A DNA stretch of 64,000 nt, taken from assembly GCF_017654505.1 (NCBI RefSeq), contig NC_054572.1, positions 2,607,583 through 2,671,582 of the forward strand. The letters are read 5' to 3'. Made by a program: the position numbers and the translations under genes. This DNA is from Polyodon spathula. Lineage: Eukaryota > Chordata > Actinopteri > Acipenseriformes > Polyodontidae. This document shows positions 45,796 through 58,300 of this stretch, piece after piece. The notes under the pieces were generated by a model. The model ran no database searches and was not told where the DNA came from. It worked only from the letters and a program-made list of their open reading frames with translations. Within the stretch, counting starts at the first letter, position 1, and each line of letters begins with the position of its first letter.

Positions 45796-46936
45796 CTGAT
45801 CCCATCTCACTGACAGAGTTCAGAATCCATACCAGCACCCTGATCCCATCTCACTGACAGAGTTCAGAATCCATACCAGCACCCTGATCCCATCTCACTG
45901 ACAGAGCGCAGAATCCATGCCAGCACCCTGATCCCATCTCACCGACAGAGTTCAGAATCCATGCCAGCACCCTGATCCCATCTCACTGACAGAGCGCAGA
46001 ATCCATACCAGCACCCTGATCCCATCTCACTGACAGAGCGCAGAATCCATACCAGCACCCTGATCCCATCTCACCGACAGAGTTCAGAATCCATGCCAGC
46101 ACCCTGATCCCATCTCACTGACAGAGCGCAGAATCCATACCAGCACCCTGATCCCATCTCACTGACAGAGCGCAGAATCCATACCAGCACCCTGATCCCA
46201 TCTCACCGACAGAATGCAGAATCCATACCAGCACCCTGATCCCATCTCACCGACAGAGCGCAGAATCCATACCAGCACCCTGATCCCATCTCACCGACAG
46301 AGCGCAGAATCCATACCAGCACCCTGATCCCATCTCACCGACAGAATGCAGAATCCATACCAGCACCCTGATCCCATCTCACCGACAGAGCGCAGAATCC
46401 ATACCAGCACCCTGATCCCATCTCACCGACAGAGCTCAGAATCCATACCAGCACCCTGATCCCATCTCACCGACAGAGCTCAGAATCCATACCAGCACCC
46501 TGATCCCATCTCACCGACAGAGTTCAGAATCCATACCAGCACCCTGATCCCATCTCACCGACAGAGCGCAGAATCCATACCAGCACCTTGATCCCATCTC
46601 ACCGACAGAGTGCAGAATCCATACCAGCACCCTGATCCCATCTCACTGACAGAGCTCAGAATCCATACCAGCACCCTGATCCCATCTCACTGACAGAGCG
46701 CAGAATCCATACCAGCACCTTGATCCCATCTCACTGACAGAGCTCAGAATCCATACCAGCACCTTGATCCCATCTCACTGACAGAGCTCAGAATCCATAC
46801 CAGCACCCTGATCCCATCTCACTGACAGAGCTCAGAATCCATACCAGCACCCTGATCCCATCTCACTGACAGAGCTCAGAATCCATACCAGCACCCTGAT
46901 CCCATCTCACTGACAGAGCTCAGAATCCATACCAGC
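45796..46936. repeat. 44-bp minisatellite, about 26 copies
   Basis: The unit starts CTGATCCCATCTCACTGACA and continues GAGCGCAGAATCCATACCAGCACC. Variant sites are C/T in CACYGACAG and GTTC, GCGC, GCTC or ATGC before AGAATCC. Blocks of like variants cluster: GCGC in the first two thirds, GCTC at the 3' end. Confidence 0.97.
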
Positions 46937-47768
46937 CGTGAATCACAACACATGGTGGCCACATCAACTGAAACTGCTTTCAGCTTTACCTTGAGTCTTG
47001 GGTCTATTTGAAATCTGTAGGTTTGCTGGACGAACCCACAGTGTTGTCCTCAGTCATGGTTTTGGTCAACACTGGGCATCCCTGAAGTGACACAGAGACT
47101 TGAAAATCAAAGCACTGCTGTGAGTGAGGACCTCTGCAGTAGAACTATGAACCCCACAGCTCACTTCATACCATGTGAAACCCACCAACACAGGCTTAGG
47201 TATTTAGGCAGCATTTGTTAATACAGTTTAGAACTTTTTAAAAGACCTTATTAATACCTTATTGGTCATGTGGTTTTTTTTTTTAACAGAACAACTATTG
47301 CCTAGAACTACGATGTTGTAAATGGCCAAAAAAAAATACTTTTTTTTTTTTTTTTGCTGCAAACAAATGCAACAAAACTACCAGATAACTAGTTTCAGCT
47401 ATAAAATATATTATTTGCAAGGTGTGGCATTGTTGTTGTAAACTGTGATACCCTCTCCTTCTGGAAACTGTTTAAAAAAAGGAAACAAGGTTAATAAAAG
47501 CTAGCTGGCTGATTATCATTTTTCCTCCAATAACCCTGTAAATCTGCCAGTCCTCTGTCAGTAAATCTGTCAGTCCTCAGTTCTTAAATCTCCCACTGTT
47601 ATGTTCACACTTGAAGACGTAAAAAATAGTCAAAATGTTTTGTCATTGAACATATCATTGTAGAACATTATTCCTGGCTGGCCACGGACTACACTTTCCC
47701 ATTGGGTAACCTTACATTCTGATTCATCAGACGACAGACCTTCGTTGGCTCTCCAGCTTGCCTACCCT

Positions 47769-47970
47769 TATTTAGTTTACCATAGTAATAGCATATCAAA
47801 GAATAACAAAGCATAGTGAGAACATGGCAGAGCATTGCAAAGAATAGCGAGGTATTGCAAATCATAATAATAAACATGGCCAACTAGGGAAACTACAGTA
47901 AATGCATTGCATGGAAAGAACATAGGGGGAAACTGCAGAAATACAGTGAAAAAAAATATCATGGGAAACA
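47769..47970 (-). repeat. Dispersed GCATGGTAAAGC-type repeat, copy 3
   Basis: Contains AACAAAGCATAGTGAGAACA, GCAGAGCATTGCAAAGAATA and TACAGTAAATGCATTGCATG, then CATGGGAAAC. These words recur in the copies at 1915, 5877, 54951 and 58330. Confidence 0.55.
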
Positions 47971-48504
47971 TTTCTAAGGGTGCATTCCTGGGAGGGGTTC
48001 AGTGCTCTGCACACAGGCTGTGCCCCTCGTTGAAGCCACTCTTCTTGCAGCTCTCTAGGAGACACACAGGCTTGCTCTTGTTCGTACGTGCAGCAGGAGG
48101 GGGTTATACCTGTCACCCGGAAGCTCAGAAAAGTGAACCACATATGAAATATTTGCGGTTCACAGAAGCCCTTCCTGTATGCAGTTGCTATGGACTGTGC
48201 TGTAGACGCAGCATGCTGCTGTCATTCTGAAGCCCCTGTTTAGCTTTCAGTGGAAACACTTCAAAAAACTTTCAAACCCTCTTGCAAAATCCCCTTCTAA
48301 GCAGACCCCACCCTTCACAGATATACCAGCACACCCACACACACACACTCTGCATCACTGTCAGCACGGTCTAAAACTAGATAAGTGAGATTAGCATAAG
48401 CAGCCAGCTTCCTTTCACACACACACACACACACACACAAACTCAGTGGATACTGAATTGAGAGCTTCCAGCAGGACCTGAGCAGCAGATCTGCTTCTCA
48501 GTGG

Positions 48505-48561
48505 GGGCTTTATTTAAAGGATACCTGTGAGCGGCACAGAGGAAAAGACGGGACTCTAGAG
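48505..48561 (+). promoter_or_regulatory. Probable promoter and non-coding exon 1 of the tetraspanin gene
   Basis: A TATTTAAAG element (48511-48519) precedes a short leader ending at a strong donor, CTAGAG|GTAAGG (48561/48562). The tetraspanin coding exon begins after an acceptor at 55290 with 24 untranslated bases, so a non-coding first exon is needed upstream. CD53-type genes have one. CTTCCT (Ets-type GGAA) words lie upstream near 48408. The link over 6.7 kb is inference. Confidence 0.4.
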
Positions 48562-49668
48562 GTAAGGTAAAACAATTACAAATTCTTTGGGCATGGTGCT
48601 TGAAGATTCTCTCAGGAAGCTTCACCGTACCGCTCATAGCCTGTACTGTCCTGCATCGGTGTTTGATCATCAGTCGATTTCAAATGCTGTAGAGTTTCAC
48701 TGTTGCGTTGAATAATCCTTAGAAAGTTACTGTACCGCTACCTCATATCATCGTGTTGCAGCAATCCCTCTATGCATGTTAAAGACTTAGCACCAGCACA
48801 TGTAGTCCTGACTGTGACTCAAGACACCGTTTAGTTGTAGAATAAGAGCAAGAACATGATTTTTTTTTTTTGGACTGATTTAAAGACTAAACTTATTTGC
48901 CAATATAACAATTGACATGGTTCACGAAATTGTTATCGTGCTTTACAATACCTCTCTGTGTCTTTCCAGACTTGCCTATGTGTTGTTACACTCGCCGATG
49001 GTGGCAGCCATGTGTTTCCCATCCAACCACCTATTTTTTAACTTAGTCAGCCTGTTAAATAAGAAAACTACTGATTTCTTATTGTATTTCCTGTAAAGGG
49101 ATAATAACTACTAACACTACTATTAGTACTAAAATACTAATATTGTAACAGTTTTTGTCAGACTCTGTATATGAGTTCTGAAGCACACAATCAGGTTCTT
49201 ATCAACTTTCTTTTTTTTGTCTTTGGAGTTATGCTAACATCACAATAGTTCAACAACGAATGTAGGACCTTCGCATACAAATATAAAGAGATGCTTGCGG
49301 AGATGTATTAAAACGAGAAGGTTTGGTTTAAACAGCGATTACATTTAAGCTGAACTCTGCTCTGGGTTCTTTCACTTTCTTGACTCGTTGCTTTGCATTA
49401 CCACTCCAGTACTGCAACCAAGCAGTGTAATGGCAGCCACGCTCAGGTCAGTGGCTTATCTAAGAGCACGTTTTATTAGGCACAATTTCTAAAACCACTT
49501 CCCAAGTGCCTTAGCTGTGCTTCTTTTAAAAGACTGATTCTGTAGCAGGAGACGGCTACTGCGTTGTAAAGGCAGCTAAATGAACTTGCTTTGGTTGTTT
49601 ATTATGTTAACATGCAGCTTTGTGGTACAGTGCTGGGAACCAAGGACGAAGGGGCAGCTTCAGGTTCA

Positions 49669-51645
49669 ATGTATTGTATACAGGTGTACTGTGCAGGTTC
49701 AGTGGTATTGCATACAGGTGTACTGTGCAGGCTCAGTGGTATTGTGTTCAGTGGTATTGCATACATGTGTATTGCATACAGGTGTACTGTGCAGGTTCAG
49801 TGGTATTGCATATAGGTGTACTGTGCAGGTTCAGTGTATTGCATACAGGTGTACTGTGCAGGTTCAGTGGTATTGCATACAGGTGTACTGTGCAGGTTCA
49901 GTGGTATTGCATACAGGTGTACTGTGCAGGTTCAGTGGTATTGCATACAGGTGTACTGTGCAGGTTCAGTGGTATTGCATACAGGTGTACTGTGCAGGTT
50001 CAGTGTATTGCATACAGGTGTACTGTGCAGGTTCAGTGGTATTGCATACAGGTGTACTGCATACAGGTGTACTGTGCATTGCATACAGGTGTACTGTGCA
50101 GGTTCAGTGGTATTGCATACAGGTGTATTGCATACAGGTGTACTGTGCAGGTTCAGTGTGCAGGTATTGCATACAGGTGTACTGTGCAGGTTCAGTGTAT
50201 TGCATACAGGTGTACTGTGCAGGTTCAGTGGTATTGCATACAGGTGTACTGTGCAGGTTCAGTGGTATTGCATACAGGTGTACTGTGCAGGTTCAGTGGT
50301 ATTGCATACAGGTGTACTGTGTTCAGTGTGCATACAGGTGTACTGTGCAGGTTCAGTGGTATTGCATACAGGTGTACTGTGCAGGTTCAGTGGTATTGCA
50401 TACAGGTGTACTGTGCAGGTTCAGTGGTATTGCATACAGGTGTACTGTGCAGGTTCAGTGTATTGCATACAGGTGTACTGTGCAGGTTCAGTGTATTGCA
50501 TACAGGTGTACTGTGCAGGTTCAGTGGTATTGCATACAGGTGTACTGTGCAGGTTCAGTGTATTGCATACAGGTGTACTGTGCAGGTTGCAGGTTCAGTG
50601 TATTGCATACAGGTGTATTGCAGGTTCAGTGATATTGCATACACTGTGCAGGTTCAGGTGTACTGTGCAGGTTCAGTGCAGGTTATTGCATACAGGTGTA
50701 CTGTGCAGGTTCAGTGTGTATTGCATACAGGTGTACTGTGCAGGTTCAGTGGTATTGCATACAGGTGTACTGTGCAGGTTCAGTGTATTGCATACAGGTG
50801 TACTGTGCAGGTTCAGTGGTATTGCATACAGGTGTACTGTGCAGGTTCAGTGGTATTGCATACAGGTGTACTGTGCAGGTTCAGTGTATTGCATACAGGT
50901 GTACTGTGCAGGTTCAGTGGTATTGCATACAGGTGTACTGTGCAGGTTCAGTGGTATTGCATACAGGTGTACTGTGCAGGTTCAGTGATATTGCATACAG
51001 GTGTACTGTGCAGGTTCAGTGGTATTGCATACAGGTGTACTGTGCAGGTTCAGTGGTATTGCATACAGGTGTACTGTGCAGGTTCAGTGTATTGCATACA
51101 GGTGTACTGTGCAGGTTCAGTGGTATTGCATACAGGTGTACTGTGCAGGTTCAGTGTATTGCATACAGGTGTACTGTGCAGGTTCAGTGGTATTGCATAC
51201 AGGTGTACTGTGCAGGTTCAGTGGTATTGCATACAGGTGGTGTAGGTTCAGTGATATTGCATACAGGTGTACTGTGCAGGTCAGTGATATTGCATACAGG
51301 TGTAGTGTGCAGGTTCAGTGATATTGCATACAGGTGTACTGTGCAGGTTCAGTGGTATTGCATACATGTGTACTGTGCAGGTTCAGTGTATTGCATACAG
51401 GTGTACTGTGCAGGTGGTGCAGGTTCAGTGGTATTCAGGTGTACTGTGCAGGTTCAGTGGTATTGCATACAGGTGTACTGTGCAGGGTCAGTGGTATTGC
51501 ATACAGGTGTACTGTGCAGGTTCAGTGGTATTGCATACAGGTGTATGTAGGTTCAGTGGTATTGCATACAGGTGTGCAGGCTCAGTGGTATTGCATACAG
51601 ATGTGTGCAGGTTCAGTGGTATTACGTACAGGTGTAATGTGCAGG
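49669..51645. repeat. 32/34-bp minisatellite, about 59 copies
   Basis: The unit starts TATTGCATACAGGTGTACTG and ends TGCAGGTTCAGTGG; units lacking two bases (CAGTGTATTG) are interspersed. Each unit has an E-box/ZEB-type CAGGTG and the words CAG|GTGTAC and GTGCAG|GTTC, which look like weak splice sites. Some units are truncated or fused, mostly toward the 3' end. All three plus frames show long open runs because of unit-length mixing. Confidence 0.97.
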
Positions 51646-52691
51646 AACGAAAGCCATTGAACTGGAAAACGGCAGTCAGAAGGTTTGCTGTCGACCAAGC
51701 CCACAAGTACTTACAAGAGCTCAGACTTCTTGAATTAAGGAACTGTTCCAGATCATGTTTTGCAGCGTTTGGTTTGAGAGCATGGTGGTTCAGTGTGACT
51801 GCTGGACTCAGACTTTTTTGACTGTAGGCCTGCTTGTATAACCCCAGGAGCTCTGTGTGACACACACCTCCCTGAGGGGGCCCCAGTGACAGCTTGAAAG
51901 ACCAAGCAGTTCAAAAAACAATGCAGGATGCTATTGCCATGGGCTGAATATGCATGGCTAGGCTAGATAAGCTCTCAAAACTTTTTCACAGACTCCCTCG
52001 CCACCGCATCATTACAGTCTGCTTGTATACTTGGTGTGTCAAGCTATTCTGTGTAGCCTTTACATGCTGCAGCTGTTTTCTGGTGTCATGTTGCTAAATA
52101 CGAAACAGGAAGCCAGGAGGGGTAGTAAGTTTTCACAGCCGTCTGTTGTGTTAAACTAAGACTTATTTGTTACTCACGTCATATTCAGAAATAAATAGAT
52201 CTAAAACGCCTCAAAGTCACAGTATTCTGTATTCAATATGTTGCTCTGCATTTTACATGGTCTCTGACTACTGTGTATTTACACAGTACTTACTTGGTAA
52301 ATACATCTGTACTTACAGATAATTACAAAGTTATTATGCATTGTTATAATGATCTTAGAGTAAGTAGCAGGGTTTCGAATAATATAGTGTTTACGTCCCC
52401 ATGTGTTGCTACAGCTGTTTAAATAATGTACCTGTAATTTTTTCTGTTCATTGTTAACATTCTGACAACTTTTTACACTTAAAGTCTCTTTCAAAGTTCT
52501 TTTCACAATGTCAGTCCGCACACAAACTCAATCCATAATAATAAGAACAATAATGATGATAATAATAATACAAAAAATAATCATACATAAATTAGAAGAC
52601 TTTGAAGGTATAAGTGTAAAAAATTGTCAGGATGATAACAATAAAAAGAAAAATTGCAGGTATATTATTTAATGTTGTACATCGGCAGGGC

Positions 52692-52720
<29 letters not shown>
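52692..52720. repeat. Pure poly-G tract (29 G)
   Basis: An uninterrupted run of G on the plus strand, preceded by GGCAGGGC. Such a run is rare in vertebrate DNA and may mark a sequencing or assembly artefact or a strong quadruplex site. Confidence 0.8.
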
Positions 52721-52724
<4 letters not shown>

Positions 52725-52829
52725 GCTGTATGTAGTGTTATTGTTACTCTCTAGGCTCGAAAGAGAAATTACACGAATCGAGAAATTTTTGCACACATCT
52801 ACTTAAGTATATGTAATCGTATTAGAAAA

Positions 52830-53476
52830 GGGTTAGGGTTAGGGATAGGGATAGGGATAGTGTTATGGTTAGGGATAGGGATAGTGTTATGGTTAGGGAT
52901 AGGGATAGTGTTATTGTTAGGGATAGGGATAGTGTTATGGTTAGGGATAGGGATAGTGTTATGGTTAGGGATAGGGATAGTGTTATGGTTAGGGATAGGG
53001 ATAGTGTTATTGTTAGGGATAGGGATAGTGTTATTGTTAGGGATAGGGATAGTGTTATTGTTAGGGATAGGGATAGTGTTATGGTTAGGGATAGGGATAG
53101 TGTTATGGTTAGGGATAGGGATATGGATAGTGTTAGGTTTAGGGATAGGGATATGGATAGTGTTAGGGTTAGGGATAGGGATAGGGATAGTGTTAGGGTT
53201 AGGGATAGGGATAGTAGGGTTAGTGGTTAGGGATAGAGATAGTGTTAGGGTTAAGGATAGGGATATGGATAGTGTTAGAGTTAGGGATAGGGATAGTGTT
53301 AGGGTTAAGGATAGGGATATGGATAGTGTTAGAGTTAGGGATAGGGATAGTGTTAGGGTTAAGGATAGGGATATGGATAGTGTTAGGATTAGGGATAGGG
53401 ATAGCGTTAGGGATAGGGTTAGGGATAGGGATAGTGTTAGGGTTAGTGTGAGGGTTCGGGATATGGATAGTGTTAG
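52830..53476 (+). repeat. Telomere-like degenerate array (TTAGGG/ATAGGG)
   Basis: Starts GGGTTAGGGTTAGGGATAGG and continues as a 24-bp higher unit, TTAGGGATAGGGATAGTGTT plus ATGG. Later units contain TATGGATAGTGTTAGGG variants. All Gs are on the plus strand. Both strands remain open for more than 200 codons, which is an artefact of the 24-bp period. Confidence 0.93.
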
Positions 53477-54950
53477 GGCTGTAACTGTAGACAAATCATG
53501 TTTAGCAAGGAATTATTGGCGGACTGTGAATCAAAGCAGGATTGCACAAATCAGAGCTAACAGATGCAGAGCCAGAGCTCTGGCAATATCTGCAGGCAGC
53601 TGTAAACATGTGTTCCGTATTAATAAAATTACAGTATGTCGAATCTGCTACCAAAGGATACGTTTTGCAAAGTATAAAAGAACAAAAAAAGGCAGCTGCA
53701 GGAGTTTGAATGCATTTGTACTGCGGGCTCAGCTTTGAAGTGCTGGAATGTTTTATTTTTATTTTGTAGAAACCTTTTCATACTAACTTTTGTACTTGAT
53801 AAGATTCTTTTAAAAATTCAGTTTATGCTATGATGAAGACATTTTTATGACTAATTATCTATTAACATTTAAAATATTGAGTACTTTGATATTTGTTTCA
53901 ATATTAACTAATTCAAGTTATTAATCAAACTCATAAATGTTATTACATACCTACCGGTAATTAATTTATTAAAATGTTTGGACATTCTGCTACTTTTATT
54001 GATTACTGGCTCGTTCACAATCATCTTAAAATAACGCTAGAATATGTTTTGATGGAAAACAATAAAAAAAAAAAAAAACGTTTTTTGACTGTCACATTTC
54101 GCTGCAGGTGGATTTATTTTCATGTTTTCTTTTGGTTAAGTGGCGCAGCTGCCCTCTGATTTTGTTAGTGGGGCTGGATGTTGCAAGCAAACCGAATGCG
54201 ACTTTGCAAGTTGTATTTGGTTGCACAAAGTGGCGAAAAAAGTATGTTCTGCAAAGCTCTCGTTTCCCTCTGTTGCGCGTATCCGTCTTTCTTGTGCATG
54301 ACGTTGCGGCCTGAGAGGGAACGCTGAGGTTACGCAGTGCTCAGAAATCATGATTTACGTTATGTTTTTGTGCACGCTGTACTGATTTTACTCAAAGTGA
54401 TTCCTCTTCAGGTATTTGTGAATGGGAATAATAAAAAGACATGTGTACTTATGTCTTGTTTGATGACCAAGAAAAATTACTACATTTCTAAAATTTTTAA
54501 TTATACAAAGATGCCTAATTTAAAGGTATGATAAAACGTTTAGTTTTCGCAATTTATTTTATTTACTAAAATTAAAGTGTTTCATTTTTTTTTTTTTTAA
54601 CAGTGCATATTATGTGTGATTTCCGTCTTTCACAATATTTATTCAATAAAGGAGAGTTTAGATCAGGTTTATTTCTAATGTTACAGGTTTATATAAAATG
54701 CCTTTAATTTTCCCAAGGAGTGCTAAAAGTGGTCGGCAGTGCCTAGGTGAACAGGTGGGCCTGGGGTAAGAAAGCTTTGGAGCCCGCCCTGCACTAAGTA
54801 ACTATGTAAATACACAGTAATTAGAGACTATTAATGGAAAGTATTACCAATGCGTTCATTACGGGACGTCATATGTATTTGCTCTATACAGCCTCTTATG
54901 GAAGTGACCCCTTTTATCCTGTAATAAATGTTCCCGGTAATTTTGTGTTT

Positions 54951-55085
54951 TCCCCATGCTGTTTCCCATGGTTATACTGTGCATGTACCATAGTTTGCCT
55001 TGTTCTTTAATATGCTTTACTATACCTCTCTGTGCTTTGCAATGCTTATCTATGCTCTACCATGCTACCACTGAGCCTGTGCTAG
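54951..55085 (+). repeat. Dispersed GCATGGTAAAGC-type repeat, copy 4
   Basis: Contains TTTCCCATGGTTATACTGTG, ACCATAGTTTGCC, TATGCTTTACTATACC, TGTGCTTTGCAATGCTTA and CTACCATGCTACCACTG. It is very like the copies at 5877 and 58330. Confidence 0.6.
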
Positions 55086-55314
55086 CATGTCCTTGTTTAT
55101 TTATTAAACACATGTCTGTTAAAAGTTTAAATACATTTTCAATACCAACTGATAATGTTTCTTAAGTATTTGTAGCACAAGAATAAACTAATCTTTAGGG
55201 ACTGTTATACCAACCCTTATTCAATGAACAGTTCATGTATTGTGAATGGGGGTTGCTTTCTCATTCAGTATGTGACTTTCCTTTTTCTAGGGTGAAGAAT
55301 CTGCAGAAAAGAAA

Positions 55315-58300
55315 ATGTCTCAAAGTTGCTTAAAATTCCTGAAATATGCTCTGATCATGTTCAATTTTATATTTTGGGTAAGTAGCCTTCAACTTCCAAC
55401 TGATTGCATGCCATGTGACTGTAAAGCAAGTGGTTGCAGATGTTTGGAAGTGCTGATTGCACGCCATGTGATTGTGAAGCGAGTGGTTGCAGATGGATGG
55501 AAGTGTATTTAAAAGCAGCTTTAAAATACAGTGCATTAACAGCAAATAATTATATAATAGTCTTCATAAATAGAGCATCATACATTATAAAATACATGAT
55601 TTATTTGTATGTTGTTAAAAGTGGTGACTATTCAATCTATTCGGCTACAGTGTTTTTATTTCAGTTATTCAAGTTGGAACAAGGCTCCACTGTTCAACTC
55701 AATAAATAAAGACAGTGGATGGATTGAAGGAGCCATGAGTGACTTTGCTGCTGTACTGTATCCCACTGGTGGCCAAGGTTGTCCCTTCCAGTCGTAGTCT
55801 TTTTAAATTGAACCAGTCCGCCCCCATAGTTTTTTCTTTCCACTTAGCGGAAGGTTCAGGTTGAATAGCCCAAGCCTCTTGGTTTGTACATGCTTCCCTC
55901 CCATGCTGTAGCCAGTTCCTGGCCCCCCCCTGACATGCTGTGCCCGTCTCTCTCCTGCTTATCTCAGCTCTGTGGGGGCATCATCCTGGGACTGGGTATC
56001 TACCTCATGATGACCTCCAAGTACGGCTCCTTGCTGCCCAGCCAGCCCTCCTTGAGTGTGGCCAACACTCTCATCGTCTTGGGGACCATCGTCATGGTGG
56101 TGTCCTTTCTTGGCTGCCTGGGGTCCCTCAAGGAGAACAAGTGCCTTCTCATTACTGTGAGTACATGCAACTGTACCATATGGCTACAGTGTAATACAGC
56201 ACAGCATGATATGTTGAGGCCTGTGCTGAGGCAAATGGCTGGATAGCTGAGAATAGGAGATTGGAACAACTATCAACTGGTTTCTTACTGGGAGCTGTGC
56301 AGCCATATAAAACCCCAGTTATGAACCATTACCGAGCTCCTGAACCAGCACGACCTGTACATTTGGATCTGATTTCTTTAACCTGTAGCTTGTGTAGCTG
56401 AACCCTGCACAGCAATCAGACCTGCTGGTTCTGTCACTTATGTAGCTGAACCCTGCACAGCAATCAGACCTGCTGGTCCTGTCACTTGTGCAGCTGCACA
56501 GCAATCAGACCTGCTGGTCCTGTCACTTGTGCAGCTGCACAGCAATCGGATCTACTGGTCCTGTCACTTGTGCAGCTGTACCTGTCACTTGAGGTTTCTG
56601 CTGTGAGCCTGAGCTAAAGTAAATTAAACAAAGTAAATGTGTGAACATCTGGTATTGTTTCAGTTCTTCATCCTTCTGCTTATCCTCATGATGATAGAGA
56701 TTGCAGTGTCCATCTTTCTCCTAATCTATGAAGAGAAGGTAAGCTTTCAATGACCCTTTTAAAAATGACCAGCTGGTTCATTAGAACAGCAGTGCATTAT
56801 CTGTTAGAATGCATCAAGGCTTGGGTTTAACAAGCCGAGGGTTTTGTTTTCTCTTTTGCAAATGAAATGTTTTGTTTGTTGAACAGATTGATGGTTTTCT
56901 GTTGAAAGAGTTTGGGGCCAGCCTGAACAAATATACACACAGCAACATTACACAGGGCACTCAGGAGTGGGATGTCATGCAGCGTGAGGTGAGTGCCTCA
57001 CCCTAACCCTAACCCTTACTGCTGACTGGAGCTCAAACCGCGCAGCACTGTCACACTGCCCAGGTTTCCCTCTTAGCTTCTTTGTAAGTGGCCTGATAAA
57101 TGAGGGCTGTGATTGTACAATGCCTCTGCTCTTTCCTTTTGAGATGAGTCAGACCCTTCTTAGCTTGGCTCAGAGAGCTTCTGTAGGAGGCTGTGTGGTC
57201 CAGTGATTAAAGAAACAGGCTTGTAACCACCATCTACCTGGTTCAAATCCCAGCCCAACCACAGGGACAAGATTGTGTGAACTTAACCTCCTTGTGTTTT
57301 GGATGAGATGTTGTTGTAAGTGACTCTGCAGCTGATGCATAGTCTGATATATTATAAAGCACTTTGTGATGGTGGTCCACTATGAACGGCGCTATATAAA
57401 GATTATTATTCTGTATACAAGTCTTACTTACCTGTCTGTTTTTCATTCATGGTGGCAGCGCCTTCCAAAAATAATGCAGTACTTTGTATCTTCAATTGAG
57501 CTATTTTCTTGTCACCTTTATTTTTATATAACCAGGTACTGAATCTTTTTTAAACCTCTCTTTAGTTAAAGTGTTGTGGAGTTACAGGAAAAGACGACTG
57601 GAATGGAACCGTGCCGTTATCCTGCTGTATGGAGTTAAACTGTGAAAAAGAGAAGACCTATTGGAAAGAGGTAGGGTGATGTGTGCATTGTGCAGTTACT
57701 GTCTGCTGTTCTCTACATAGACCCCATGCTTTATTAGTATGTACTGTTTAACATTTTTAACATAAACTGTTTAAAAATGTGCATAACAATCTGGATTGAT
57801 GTTAAAATAATGCAATTCTGAAATAATTCTTAAAAATGAGTTTGAATGATGAATACTGAAACACTGAGGCTGACCATAGGGCTTCATGTGCATCGGAACA
57901 GTTTGGGAGAGCACATGCTTTTTTTTTTTTTAAACTCACGACGCAGTGCATTGTGGTACTTGTAGTCCTGCATCTCAAAAGGAAAGGTACTTCAAAGCAA
58001 TGGCATGCAAAACTACACCCTGCAAGCTGGCATTCCAGCAGCACCACTGCTGTTCTCTGAAGGGTCTGCTGCTCTGTGTGTAATGCATGCATTTTCCCCA
58101 GGGTTGCTATGAAAAACTGAAGCAGTGGTTCGAGTACAACTATCTGAATGTGGGAATCGGCGTCATTGTTATATCTATTATTCAGGTACTTCAAGTCTCA
58201 CTTCACTGTCTTACTTATCTGTTTTCCCTTTCAAAGCTCAAACAGTATCTCTTGTCTGGAAGGTGAGCTGTATTGTTAGCCTTCTATAAAAGCATTTTTG

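Larger units (their letters stand above)
43908..48500. other. RAB44 3' UTR and intergenic region
   Basis: The RAB44 3' UTR probably extends to an ATTAAA or AATAAA near 44610-44730; several AT-rich candidates exist. Beyond it there is a (TTA)n tract (44897-44950), a (GT)n tract (45411-45473), the 44-bp array (45796-46936) and a dispersed repeat (47769-47970). I see no exon. Confidence 0.5.
48562..55290 (+). other. Probable first intron of the tetraspanin gene, repeat-filled
   Basis: Holds the 32/34-bp array (49669-51645), a pure G run (52692-52720), a telomere-like array (52830-53476) and a dispersed repeat (about 54951-55085). I see no exon. The long open frames in the arrays (up to 541 codons) are products of the repeats. 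Confidence 0.5.

Noticed and set aside
49580..51821. Open frames of 167-541 codons in the 32/34-bp array
   Set aside because: All plus-strand frames are open with the same repeated words; this is caused by the repeat and its two unit lengths, not by coding.
52799..53738. Frames of up to 292 codons on both strands in the telomere-like array
   Set aside because: The 24-bp unit lacks stops by chance in several frames; the sequence is a non-coding tandem repeat.
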